DNA from: Pinus tabuliformis
Lineage: Eukaryota > Streptophyta > Pinopsida > Pinales > Pinaceae
Assembly: GCA_031772625.1 (NCBI GenBank)
Contig: CM062813.1
Location: forward strand, 763,406,720 to 763,470,719
Length of the DNA: 64,000 nucleotides
Direction: 5' to 3'
The notes under the pieces were generated by a model. That model was not told the DNA's origin and searched no databases. It worked only from the letters and a program-made list of their open reading frames with translations. Positions within the stretch are counted from its first letter, which is position 1. Each line of letters begins with the position of its first letter. Both the position numbers and the translations under genes were made by a program. Shown here piece by piece: positions 10,739 to 21,379 of the stretch.

Positions 10739-12400
10739 TCACTGGTGATGATCACGATAAGAAACCACTGTACGGGCCACCCTACAAAGGAACCTCCTAA
10801 AAGGTCCTGGGACCCCAATCACATAGCGTTGTAGCCTAAGAGGAATGTCATCTATGCTAGTCTCTAGAATATCTGATGTCAAGCGCTCTAGATGGTTTTC
10901 CAATTTGGCTAGGGTCTCTGTAGATTCGTCTCGTGGGGCTGGTGCTGCTGCAGCTGGCTGTTTCCTCTCATAGGGCTAGAGAGTGGCTGGTCGTCGTGGA
11001 CCTACATCTACATTCGAAACTTTTTACTATCAATTTTGGGACGATTTAAAAACAAAAAAAAAATTAAATTAGAAAATGTTGAAAATGATTTTACCTGAGT
11101 CATCCCATTGCTCTCCTGGTGGAAGAGCCATGTCTGGGTCACCACGATAATCCATCCCAGCATAAGGAAAATCCTGAATCACGAAAAAAAAAAATTCCAA
11201 CCAATGAAAATACTCAGGAGGAAATCGAACAATCTCTGAACCCTCCTCAGGATGACGGGCCATAACTACAACCCAACGCATCAGCTTGGGCTCTCAGGGA
11301 AGTCCAGCTTCAACGGAAAGATGTTGTGGGACCAACATTGGAACCCTCTCTAGACCAAAGCTCACAACTAAGAAACCATATCCAAAGTTTTTCAGTTGTC
11401 CGTTCTTTGCTCTAGTCAGTTGGCCTTTTACATTAGCCAACACAGCTTCGCACCAGTTGAAGACGGTGCCTCGAAAACAATCTACTGCCATCCGCATTTG
11501 GGATCCGGTGGCCATATGTAGTGCTGTGCTTCCACAGAGTCTGGTGACAGTAAATGCAATCACTTTGAGTTCAGGACAGGAGATGGTTTTGATATCAATC
11601 CCTTTGTCCTTGGTTTGGTCGTTACAAAACTCTAGCCGGAGGCTATCGACAGACTGGCCACCTGGCCTAGTCCCAAATAGAGTCAATTGTTCACCTCTCT
11701 TGGGCAAACCAGTCAAAAATTAAATGTCCTCTGGCTCCATTTCGAGCTGGTGGCCACCAATAATGAAACACTGGTCCTGTACATTCCACCTGTCCACCAG
11801 CCACTACAAAAAGTCTACTTGGGCCCTCATGCCAGGTATGGCCCAGAATTTAAATAACCCGCATGCCTTCAATGCATCTATCGAAGGTTGATGATTAATT
11901 GCGGCGAGGTCCACATCCTCGTGCTCCCGTTCCCGCCAGCTAAGCATGGTGTATACCCTACATTGAAAGAAAAGGCGGATTAAAACATTTTAAATCAAAG
12001 TTTTTGGGCGGAAATTGAAGAATTTGGAATTATAAAACCTATGCCGCGGGGACCGCACTCTCTAGTTAGAGACAGTGCGTAGGTCCACACTCTGCTCGAA
12101 CAGCAGGTGCGGGCCCCTGGCTCTTTCCTGTGTAGGAAAAAGTCAGGGTCCGCAAGTTTCACATGTTGCGCCTGCGGACCCCCGCGAGCGGACTTTTAAA
12201 CAAAATTCTTCCTAAAAATCAAAATAAAAACCTAAAAACAAAATTCAAACGGTTGAAATGCAAGAGTAAAGTGATGTGGATTACCTGGAGGTGACGGTGT
12301 TCGATTCCAACGGACGGATTTTCCGCAATCTTCACAGGAAGTTTCTTACCCAAAAGCTCTCTTTCTCACTCTGAAGTCAAACGGTAAAAATGAATTTACA
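10739..12400 (-). pseudogene. Antisense spliced gene in gypsy-1 3' region (three inferred exons)
   Basis: The minus strand shows a gene with plant-like splice sites. Exon 1 is non-coding and ends at 12285 (CTCCAG|GTAATC); its start is unclear, near 12400. Intron 1 is 11958-12284. Exon 2 is 11957-11095 with ATG at 11947 (MLSWREREHEDVDLAA). Intron 2 is only 87 bp (11094-11008, GTAAAA...ATGTAG). Exon 3 is 11007-10739, ending YRDHHQ and TGA. Phases match across both introns. Exon 2 contains FLTGLPKRG and later LKNFGYGFLVVSFGLERVP. Exon 3 is Ala/Pro-rich, then basic. Stops interrupt it: TAG and TAA before FLTGLP, TGA before EPKLMRW, and TAG early in exon 3. Extra ORFs, including antisense ones, are known in plant Ty3/gypsy elements; the function is unknown. 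The copy is dead, but the splice signals are still intact. Confidence 0.68.
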
Positions 12401-14186
12401 AAAGCCCTTTTTATAAGCTTTTTTGAATAAATGAATTTTTAATTTGTTTATTTTTCACTTTAAAGAGGTAACTTTTGATGCATTTTTATTTATTTTAAAA
12501 CAGGTATGAGTAATGTTTGAGTTTTTGTGCAGAATATCGGATTTTTCAGGCAAAATTGATCATTTTCAACAAAAACATTAGAGTCATCTTTAAGCTCTTT
12601 TCTGACTCCTAAAATATGAAAAGATTGTCGAGTTTTTCTTTTTAAGCTCGTTAAAACGGAATTAAAAAGACGGTCCACTTACAGCTCTTTTCTGACCGTA
12701 TAAACATGAAAAGATTGCCGGATTTTTGTCGTTTCAAATTCGATATTGGTTATAAAACGATGTGTCTTTGGTCGCTTTTTTACTTTTTCGGATCAGAGAC
12801 ACTAATGATGAAAAGTAATCCTTGATCGTAATGGTCAAGCAGTTCTCTCAAGTATTATTTTATACTTTTTCGGGCTTGGGAGACACAAATTTACGAAAAA
12901 GGACAACCATGGAGTTTTCTTAAGTTTTTCTTCTGACTCCCTAAAATTGAAAAACGCCGAGTTTCTCCTATACTGGACTCGTTAAAATTTAACAGTAAAG
13001 GCCCTGTTCAATTACAAATAGGAACGAACCACTCCTTATTAGGGTTCAAATTTTAAACTAAGTTGGACTCATCTGAAGGATGAGCTTATAATCAAGCAAA
13101 TGTTATCCTCCTCAAGCTTGTCAAAAATAAAGAAGTACTTGCCAGAAATGGCGGGGGAAAAGAGAGAAAAATGAACCTGTTTGTCATACTTTATGTCTCA
13201 GAAAAACATTTAACCACTCTTGAACACGACACTTTTTGTTCACCTGGGTTGGGAAATCCTTTGCCTAACAGTTAATCAAACCATATTGAAAGTCTTCAGC
13301 CTGTTTCTGGGTATTAGCTTTGGGTCAATTGTCACCAAACCATCTGCAGTGTCGTTATGTGTTCAAGAGGTCAGTGCAAATAAACCATTCATCTGCAAAA
13401 TATTTGTCATCCATCTTGACCATCCCTGATTCAGTCCTTGCAACTATATTTCTTCGAACTTGATCTATGATTTCGTGTTGTGGGCTTGCCTATGATGGAT
13501 TGCTTTCTATCGACTTCAGCTCATTATCTAGAAAGATGATCTAGAAATCGTCAGTACCTTGGGATCTGCATGCCTCAATGGCAGGTTTCTCGCCTTGGAC
13601 GATAGGTTGCATCATTGACCTTCGATCAAAGGATTCCGTGACATGTTTGACATCAACACATCTATTCACATTTCATGGATTGTACTGAGTACTTTGAGAG
13701 CCATTGACATCACTGGTGGTTTCTCTCACACTTGTTAACAGTTTACATCATTGACTGGTAATCAAGTGGTTTCTACCATGTTTGACTTTGACACATTCAT
13801 TCACATGGATAGAATCGTATTATTTCGGGAAGTAGAAATTAAGACCCTGGATATAGTTTCCACCATCCAGGTTGCGAGGAATTTTGTTATTCATTATACA
13901 GTGGACTATTCATAAACAGATGGCTGTGCCCATACTGTGTCTACATGTGTCTATACTTGTGATGTATTACAAGATCATTCCTATATCAGAGTAGTTTAGT
14001 TAGTTTTGTAGTCAGTTTTGATCTGAGTATGGGAATGCCTACCTCAGCGATGATATGATCTCATATATATATTTTGTATTTAATGTTTTTACAGGTTACA
14101 ACCAGGCTCTCCACAAGATGATCCTCGAAATGATAAAGTACTTCACTCTTCTTAGATGACAAATACTATCTATTACAGACTTCGCA
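12401..14186 (+). other. gypsy-1 3' non-coding region
   Basis: No supported coding frame in either strand. The first half has imperfect repeats of a CTTTTCTGACT...ATGAAAAGATTG motif at about 12595, 12687 and 12927. A second motif, CTTTTTCGG...GAGACAC, occurs near 12783 and 12867. The second half, 13400-14160, is unique sequence with nothing recognisable. The likely promoter of the antisense gene would lie in the first few hundred bases. Confidence 0.5.
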
Positions 14187-14201
14187 CTTTAGGGGGCAAT
14201 C
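14187..14201 (+). promoter_or_regulatory. gypsy-1 polypurine tract
   Basis: The AGGGGGCAA tract immediately precedes the TG that opens the 3' LTR at 14202. This is the expected primer for plus-strand DNA synthesis. Confidence 0.8.
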
Positions 14202-15252
14202 TGTTACACAAAATATTGTCACCATGACTTTTTGCAGTCAGTGTGAGTCTATAATCACTCATACTATCCTCCTTTACAAATCTTAAACCTCAGCTCTTCA
14301 TGTCAAGCCTTAAAAATGAGAGAAAGTCCTTGAAAATCTCTAAAACTCTGGTTTCGCAGTTTCTCTTAGCATTACCTACGGTCCCGCACCTCTTGGTCAT
14401 GTTACCTGCAGAGCTGCCCGCTCTGTCTCTAAAGGAATGGGTGCAGACCCCTGTAAAGTAAAAAAGGTGCAAGTTTATTATTAAAAACTCACTTTGGGTT
14501 AATTTTGGACGCTTCTAGAAGGAATCTTGAGGTGGCAAGTTCGCTCCTAGGTGGTTCATGCATCCCATAACTAAAGGAGCTAACCCCTTGATGAGAGGAG
14601 CTTATCCCTTTGAAGGAGGACTCTATCCCTTTGAAAGTGGACCTGGTAACTTCCTTCCTCTGCACTATAAAATGAGGCATTGGGCTGGTTGCAAGAGAGG
14701 TTAAAAGCTGAATATTTTTTAGGGTAAATGCTGTTGGAATTTAGACTTCCTAATTGAGCTTGAGAGGAGCGATTACATACCTTTTGGCTTCATTGGGAAG
14801 AGAGTGAAGCTTGTCAAAGTAGAGGAGATTCTTGCTGGACCCTGGGAGGAGCTTGTACAGCATCAAGGCACCAAGGTTGTAAAGTTCTTCTTTGTTTAAA
14901 GTTAATACAATCAAGTTCATTTTTCTCAATAAATTATCTTATGTGGTTTATTTCATGAATTCCTTGATCATCATGATGAATATGGTTTATTATATTGGCT
15001 ATGCAGGTGTTATTTGATGTGTGCATGTTTGTGTTTACAGGTTCTTTAAAAGGGAGCTCATTTGGACGAACGGAGCGTGGCTTCCACAAACTAGCATCGG
15101 ACTTGAGGTAGGGTCTAAAACATCTCTTGGCTTTTATTTATAAATCGCAATATTTAGAGAAAGATAGAATTTGCTTATTTTTCTTGTCGCTAGATATCAT
15201 TAGATACTAGGGAGATCGGTCTTGTCCGCAAGAACGATTTATCTGCCCGACA
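14202..15252 (+). repeat. gypsy-1 3' LTR, complete (1051 bp)
   Basis: It opens TGTTACACA right after the polypurine tract and closes CCCGACA, giving TG...CA termini. Its last 284 bp match the window's first 284 bp. A TATA box at 14666-14673 marks a likely promoter. The sequence GGTCCCGCACC...GTGCAGACCCC near 14380-14450 echoes GC-rich patches in the leader and in the antisense intron. The 3' flank starts CCAAG. Confidence 0.93.
14666..14673 (+). promoter_or_regulatory. TATA box in gypsy-1 3' LTR
   Basis: TATAAAAT preceded by TGCAC, about 590 bp before the LTR end. It is a good match to the plant TATA consensus in the only complete U3 of this element. Confidence 0.55.
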
Positions 15253-15271
15253 CCAAGTGCTGTAGTGTCAC
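15253..15271 (+). repeat. 19-bp flank shared by family T copies A and G
   Basis: CCAAGTGCTGTAGTGTCAC lies between the gypsy-1 3' LTR and LTR A. The same sequence with one difference (C/T) directly precedes LTR G at 47629-47647. It is not part of the LTR, because the internal LTR copies are preceded by other sequence. The two copies therefore share flanking DNA. Confidence 0.85.
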
Positions 15272-15890
15272 TGATCCAGGTGGATGTTGGTGGCCACCCA
15301 CCTATCCCACTTGGACCCCCACAACTGTCTCTTTCAGTTTTTCAGTTTCCTTAATTGTAGCACAATTTACTATTTTTAGCAGTTTTTCGGGTCCTAAACT
15401 TCCGGAGCCGTTTTGAGGCCCTAAACGACGTTTTTTTGGAAATCTATTGTCAACGATTTTTTGTCTAAAATCGTCTATTCTGTCATATTCTTCGGAGAGA
15501 TCTTTCCAATGGGCTATCATGAGCATTAAACAGAGATAATATGACCAAGTCGCAACCCTGGGAAGTTGGTTGTCCAACTCACCCCAATGGGGCCCATAAA
15601 ATCTTGTTATTACATTTCCTCGGGTTAGGGTTTTGGTTGTTTAGGGTTTGCTCTTATTGTTCAATAATAAAAAGGCCCTTGAGCCTCATTGTAAGGTAGT
15701 TCAGAGGCATGTACTCGCCACATCTCTTCTCAGAGATAAGCTACCATCGCCCTAGCTGGTTTTATTTTCATTTATGTTTGTAAGCATATTTCAGTATTTT
15801 ACATTAATGAAATGAAGTATTATTTCCACTGCATCTCTGTGTTTATGGTTATCTCTGTAATTTGTTGCGTTCCTGTTTAAATCCGGATCA
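15272..15890 (+). repeat. Family T LTR A (619 bp)
   Basis: Starts TGATCCAGG and ends AATCCGGATCA, with 6-bp inverted ends. It is followed by a primer binding site TGGTATCAGAGT (15892-15903), which differs from the initiator-Met type site in the last base. A weak TATA-like AATAATAAAA occurs at about 15665. Confidence 0.92.
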
Positions 15891-15931
15891 GTGGTATCAG
15901 AGTGGTATGCTTTTTCTCTTTTTTTCTTTGC

Positions 15932-17314
15932 ATGTCCCCAACGAGGTCAGGATATAAAGAGTTAGGGCTTGAACTGGTCGAACCTTTGCAAGACCAGCCC
16001 CACAAATCCCGACAACCTCCCATGGCGGATGAAAAGAAAGATGAGGGGTCAAAATATCCTATCAAAATCTTGCTCGAAGAAGCCGTCGAGAGACAAAGGA
16101 TCGCGATGATGGACAACTTTGTGCAGATCCTTCAGTGGCTACCTAGAGGCGACGCATCGGCTTCCAACAGCTACTCTGGAAACACCACACCATTTAAGGT
16201 ACAAGTTAATTTTGAAATCCCCGTCTTTGAGGGTCAAATAGATGCAGATGTCGTAGATTAATGCTTAATCTGCTAGATGGGTATTTTTCTATTCATGAAT
16301 TTTCGAGTTGGGAAAAGATTGTTTTCGCTTTTCTCAAAGCAGCCCCCCACGTCAAGGACTAGTGGGAAACCTACTACGAGCAGAAGGATGAAAGTACGGG
16401 CTCACTATTTTTAGCCGCACCCACTTGGAATTCATTCCGTGATGCCATTAAGGAGCAGTATTACCCTATCAAAAGCTATGAGGACAAATACATAAAGTGG
16501 ACCACACTACGACAGGGAAGGGACCAAGATGTGCCGCAATTCACCAACATTATTCATACCCTTCGCACATAGTTGGGTATCAAATATTATGAGCTACATA
16601 TGGTACACAAATACCACGGCTACCTACACAGATACATCCAGGAAGAGATGGAGTTCCTGAACATCTCCTCACTCGACACAGCGTACCGATATGCTATCAA
16701 AATCGAGTAGAAGTTGAAACAAAAGAAGTGAGACTTTGGATCTACAAATCCGAAGACCAAAGGACAAAGCCAACGCGGGATGACCCAAGACAACCCTTTC
16801 GAAGCTGCAAGAAAATAACAACACCAAAAAGTCGAAGAAGGACACAGTATAGTGGTGTGAGTTCCACAAGAGTCCCACTCATAACACAAGTGAGTGTCGC
16901 ACCAAGCAGTTGCTAGTGGCAGAGTTGAAGGCTTCAGAATCAGATGCATGTTCCGACCTTGAGTCAGAACCCGAAAAGTGGAATGGCAAAGGGAAGCAGA
17001 TCATTGATGTGGAGCCCAGCGTCACTATTGCCACCTCCAAGATCCAGAATAAAGAGTCCGAAGATCCAGAGGAGGGGGAGCGTCTTTTCCACTCACAAAT
17101 GTGGGTGATGGGTTTGCCACTGCAATTCATTTTCGACAGTGGCAGCCAAAAGAACCTCATTTCAGTAGAGGTAGTGAAGCGGTTTGGCCTACCGACTACA
17201 CCACACCCGCAGCCGTACAGTATTGGGTGGCTTCACCAAGGATGAGATCTCCGAGTTCGCCAGCAGTGCCACCTCCCCTAGAACATCAATCCCTTCACCG
17301 ACGAGGTATTGTGT
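15932..17314 (+). pseudogene. Family T gag/partial protease, unit A
   Basis: Gag with the start of protease. The frame opens at ATG 15932 with MSPTRSGYKELGLELVEP, which runs in frame into MADEKKDEG. It contains a Gag core (FEIPVFEG near 16205-16240), the nucleocapsid and the start of protease (FIFDSGSQKN near 17130). The DSG protease triad is intact here. The frame is broken near 16258 by an indel and by later stops, including TAG 16360-16362 and TGA 16729-16731. The unit ends at the shared deletion junction with LTR B. No RT, RNase H, integrase or polypurine tract is present, so it could not be reverse-transcribed normally. Confidence 0.85.
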
Positions 17315-17928
17315 TGATCCAGGTGGATATTGGTGGCCACCCTCCAATTCCACTTGGACCCCCACCATTGCTTCTTTCAGTTTTTCAGTTTCCTTAATTG
17401 TAGCACATTTTACTATTTTTAGTAGTTTTTCGGGTCCTAAACTTTTAGAGCCATTTTGAGGCCCTAAATGACGTTTTTTTGGAAATATACGTGATTTTCT
17501 ATTTCAAATTGTCTTTTCCATCGTAGTCCTCAGAGAGATCTTTCCAACGGGCTATCATGCACATCAAATAGAGATAATATGACCAAGTCGCGACCCCAGG
17601 AAGTTGGTTGTCCAACTCACCCCAACAGGACCCATAAACTCTTGGTGTTACATCTCCTCGGGTTAGGGTTTTGGTTGTTTAGGGTTTGCTCTTATTGTTC
17701 AATGATAAAAAGGCCCTTGAGCCTCATTGTAATGTAGTTCAGAGGCATGTAGTTGCCACATCTCTTCTCAGAGATAAGCTACCATCACCCTAGTTGGTTT
17801 TATTTTCATTTCTGTTTGTAAGCATATTTCAGTATTTTACATTAATGAATTGAAGTATTATTTCCGCTGCATCTCTGTTTTTATGGTTATCTTTGTAATT
17901 TGTTGCGTTCCTGTTTAAATCTGGATCA
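17315..17928 (+). repeat. Family T LTR B (614 bp)
   Basis: TGATCCAGG...CTGGATCA. It is preceded by the gag/PR deletion junction and followed by a degenerate primer site TGGTATCACAG. It is shared between units A and B. Confidence 0.92.
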
Positions 17929-17969
17929 GTGGTATCACAGCGGTCAGCTTTTTCTCTGTTTTTCTTTGC

Positions 17970-19383
17970 ATGTCCTCAACGAGGTCAGGATATAAGGAGT
18001 TAGGGCTTGAACTGTTTGAACCTTTGTAAGACCAGCCCTTCAAATCCCGAAGGCCTCCCATGGCGGATGAAAAGAAAGACGAGGGGGTTGGAGATCCTAT
18101 CAAAATATTGCTCGAAGAAGCCCTCAAGTGACAAAGGAACGTGATGATGGACAGCTTTGCGCAGATCCTTCAACGGCTACCCAGAGGCGACGCGTCCGCT
18201 TCCAACAACTACTCTGGAAATGCCACACTATTTAAGGTACAAGTTAATTTTGAAATCCCCATTTAAGGTACAAGTTAATTTTGAAATCCTCATCTTTGAG
18301 GGTCAAATAGATGCAGATGCCATAGATAAACGGTTAAATCTACTAGATGGGTATTTTTCTTTTCATGAATTTTCGAGTCGGGAAAATATTGTTTTCGCTC
18401 TTCTCAAAGCAGCCCCCCACGTCAAGGATTGGTGGGAAACCTACTGCGAGCAAAAGGATGAAATTACGGGCTCACTATTTTCAGCCACACTCACTTGGAA
18501 TTCATTCCAGGATGCAATTAAAAAGCAGAATTACCCTGTCAAAAGCTATGAGGACAAATACATAAACTGGACCACGTTGCGACAGGGAAGGGACCAAGAT
18601 GTGCCAGAATTCACCAACATTTTTAAAACCCTTCACACACAATTTGATATCAAAGATTCTGAGCTACATTTGGTACTCAAATACCACGGTTGCCTACATA
18701 GATACATCCAGGAAGAGATGGAGTTTCTGAACATATCCTCGCTCGACACGGCATAACGATACGCTTTCAAAATCGAGTAGAAGTTGAAACAAAAGAAGCG
18801 AGACTTTGGATCTACAAATCCGAAGACCAAAGGACAAAGCCAAGGAGGGATGACCCAAGACAACCCGTCGAAGCCGCAAGAAAAGAACAACACCACAAAG
18901 TCGAAGAAGGACACAGGAAAGTGGTGTGAGTTCCACAAGAGTCCCACTCATAACACAAGTGAGTGTCGGACCAAGCAATCGTTGGTGGCTGAGTCGAAGG
19001 CTTCAGAATCAGATGCATGTTCTGACCCTGAGTCAGAACCCGACAAGGGGAATGGCAAAGGGAAGCATATCATTGATGTGGAGCCCAGCGTCACTGTTGC
19101 CACCGCTAAGATCCAGAATAATGAGCTTGAAGATCGAGAGGAGGGGAAGCGTCTTTTCCACTCACAAATGTGGGTGAAGGGTACGTCGCTGCAATTCATT
19201 TTTGACAGTGGTAGCTAAAAGAACCTCATTTCAGCAGAGGTCATGAAGCGGTTGGGCCTACCGACTACACCACACCCGCAACCGTACAATATTGGGTGGC
19301 TTCACCAAGGACGAGATCTTCGAGTTCGCAAGCAGTGCCGCCTCCCCTACAACATCAATCCCTTCACCGACGAGGTATTGTGT
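17970..19383 (+). pseudogene. Family T gag/partial protease, unit B
   Basis: Start ATG 17970 by comparison with unit A, but a TAA follows soon where the others have CAA (LCKT/LQD region near 18028). The Gag core is readable at 18280-18756 (LNLLDGYFSFHEFSSRENI, then KAAPHVKDWWETYCEQKDE). The nucleocapsid has a zinc-knuckle variant CEFHKSPTHNTSEC, with His in place of the second Cys. A 33-bp segment around 18215-18272 (TTTAAGGTACAAGTTAATTT) is duplicated in tandem. Protease starts FIFDSGS, and the next codon is TAA near 19216. The unit ends at the same junction as A and C. Confidence 0.85.
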
Positions 19384-19981
19384 TGATCCAGGTGGATATT
19401 GGTGGCCACCCGCCAATTCAACTTGGAACCCCAACATTGCTTCTTTCAGTTTTTCAATTTCCTTAATTGTAGCACAGTTTACTATTTTTAGTAGTTTTTC
19501 GAGTCCTAAACTTCGAGAGCCATTTTAAGGCCCTAAACAATGTTTTTTTGGAAATATAAGCAATTTTCTATCTAATATCGTCTTTTTCATCGTAGTCCTC
19601 GGAGAGATCTTTCCAATGGGCTATCATGCATGTTAAACGGAGATAATATGACCAAGTCGCGACCCCGGGAAGTTGGTTGTCCAACTCACCCCAACGGGGC
19701 CCATAAACTCTTGGTGTTACATCTCCTTGGGTTAGGGTTTGCTCTTATTGTTCAATAATAAAAAGGCCCTTGAGCCTCATTGTAAGGCAATTCAGAGGCA
19801 TTTGGCTGCCACATCTCTTGTCAGAGATAAGCTACCATCGCCCTAACCGGTTTTATTTCCATTTCTGTTTGTAAGCATATTTCAGTATTTTACATTAATG
19901 AAATGAATTATTATTTCCACTGCATCTCTAGGTTTATGGTTATCTCTGTAATTTGTTGCGTTCCTGTTTAAATCCGGATCA
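19384..19981 (+). repeat. Family T LTR C (598 bp)
   Basis: TGATCCAGG...CCGGATCA. It is shorter than the other full LTRs mainly because about 15 bp between two TTAGGGTTT motifs (near 19729) are missing, a likely slippage deletion. It is followed by an intact TGGTATCAGAGC primer site. Confidence 0.92.
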
Positions 19982-19982
19982 G

Positions 19983-19994
19983 TGGTATCAGAGC
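19983..19994 (+). promoter_or_regulatory. Initiator-Met type primer binding site (family T, unit C)
   Basis: TGGTATCAGAGC starts one base after LTR C. It is the canonical complement to the 3' end of initiator tRNA-Met used by many plant LTR elements. The other units have diverged forms at 15892, 17930, 21996 and 48268. Confidence 0.85.
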
Positions 19995-20022
19995 GATCTG
20001 GTTTTTCTCTGTTTTTCTTTGC

Positions 20023-21379
20023 ATGTCCCCAACGAGGTCGGGATATAAGGAGTTAGGGCTTGAATTGGTCGAACCTTTGTAAGACCAACCCTGCAAATCC
20101 CGAAGGCCTCCCATGGCGGATGAAAAGAAAGACGAGGGGGTAGGAGATCCTATCAAAATATTGCTCGAAGAAGCCCTCGAGCGACAAAGGAACGGGATGA
20201 TGGATAGCTTTGCGCAAATCCTTCAGCAGTTACCCAAAGGCGACGCAAAGGCTTCCAACAGCTACTTTGGAAATGCCACACCGTTTAAGGTACAAGTTAA
20301 TTTTGAAATCCCCATCTTCAAGGGTCAAACAGACGTAGATGCGGTAGATAAATGGTTAAATATACTAGATGGGTATTTTTCTGTTCCTGAATTTTCGAGA
20401 AGGGAAAAGATTGTTTTCACTCTTCTCAAAGCAGCCCCCTACGTCAAGGACTAGTGGGAAACCTACTGCGAGCATAAGGATGAAAGTATGGGCTCACTAT
20501 TTTCAGCTGCACTCACTTGGAATTCATTCCGGGATGCCATTAAGGAGCAGTATTACCCTGTTAAAAGCTATGAGGACAAATACATAAAGTGGACCACGCT
20601 ATGACAAGGAAGGGACCAAGATGTGCTAGAATTCACCAACATTTTTCATACCCTTCGCACACAGTTGGGTATCAAAGATTCTAAGCTGCATCTAGTACTC
20701 AAATATTGTGGTTGCCTACACAGATACATCCAGGAAGAGATGGAGTTCCTGAACATCTCCTCGCTCGACACGGCGTAACAATACGCTGTTAAAATCGAGC
20801 AGAAGTTGAAACAAAAGAAGTGAGACTTTGGATCTGCAAATCTGAAGACCAAAGGACAAAGCCAAGGCGGGATGACCCAAGACAACCCATCAAAGCCGCA
20901 AGAAAAGAACAACACCATGAAGTCAAAGAATGACACAGAAAAGTCATAACACAAGTGAGTGTCAAACCAAGTAGTCGCTGGTGGCCGAGTTGAAGGCTTC
21001 AGAATCAAATGCATGTTCCAACCTTGAGTCAGAGCCCGACAAGGGGAATGGCAAAGGGAAGCAGATCATTGATGCGGAGGCCAGCGTCACTGTTGCCACC
21101 ACCAAGATTCAAAGTAGTGAGCCCGAATATCTAGAGGAGGGGGAGCATCTTTTCCACTCACAAATGTGAGTGAAGGGTTCGCCGTTGCAATTCATTGTCG
21201 ACAGTGGCAACCAAAAGAACCTCATTTCAGTAGAGGTCGTGAAGTGGTTGGGCCTACCGACTACACCACACCCGAAGGCGTACAGTATCGAGTGGCTTCA
21301 CCAAGGATGAGATCTCCGAGTTCCCGGGTAGTGTCGCCTCCCCTACAGCATCAAGCCCTTCACCGACGAGGTATTTTGT
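20023..21379 (+). pseudogene. Family T gag/partial protease, unit C
   Basis: ATG 20023, with the second in-frame ATG at 20113 (MADEKKDEGVGDPIKILLEE). The Gag core is well preserved up to 20452, where TAG replaces a Trp codon. Further stops include TAA near 20777 and TGA 20821-20823. About 27 bp that encode the first half of the zinc knuckle are deleted near 20945, so nucleocapsid function would be lost. Protease reads FIVDSGNQKN. The unit ends at the shared junction before LTR D. It shares two nonsense codons with unit A and one with unit B. Confidence 0.85.

Larger units (their letters stand above)
1..15252 (+). mobile_element. Ty3/gypsy LTR retrotransposon, Tat/Ogre-like (gypsy-1); left end cut by window
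   Basis: The first 284 bases recur at 14969-15252 with 12 mismatches (about 96% identity), which defines the two LTR ends. Between them lie a primer binding site, a 2.6-kb leader, gag, a PR-RT-RH-INT pol frame, an additional RNase H ORF, an antisense gene and a polypurine tract. The domain order RT-RH-INT places it in Ty3/gypsy. The RT signature (FMDGFSGYNQI, then GLKNVGATFQRAM), the Gln/Pro-rich gag and the extra RNase H point to the Tat/Ogre lineage. The copy cannot move on its own: gag is frameshifted, its start codon is GTG, and pol has four nonsense codons. The LTR divergence suggests an insertion of moderate age. The 5' flank and the target-site duplication lie outside the window. Confidence 0.92.

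Noticed and set aside
11286-11723. 145-codon plus-strand frame
   Set aside because: It is the shadow of antisense exon 2. The minus-strand reading has splice sites and protein-like composition; the plus frame does not.
15640-15660. TTTAGGG plant telomere-like word in family T LTRs
   Set aside because: Only one or two units occur per LTR in every copy, so this is ordinary LTR sequence and not an interstitial telomere.
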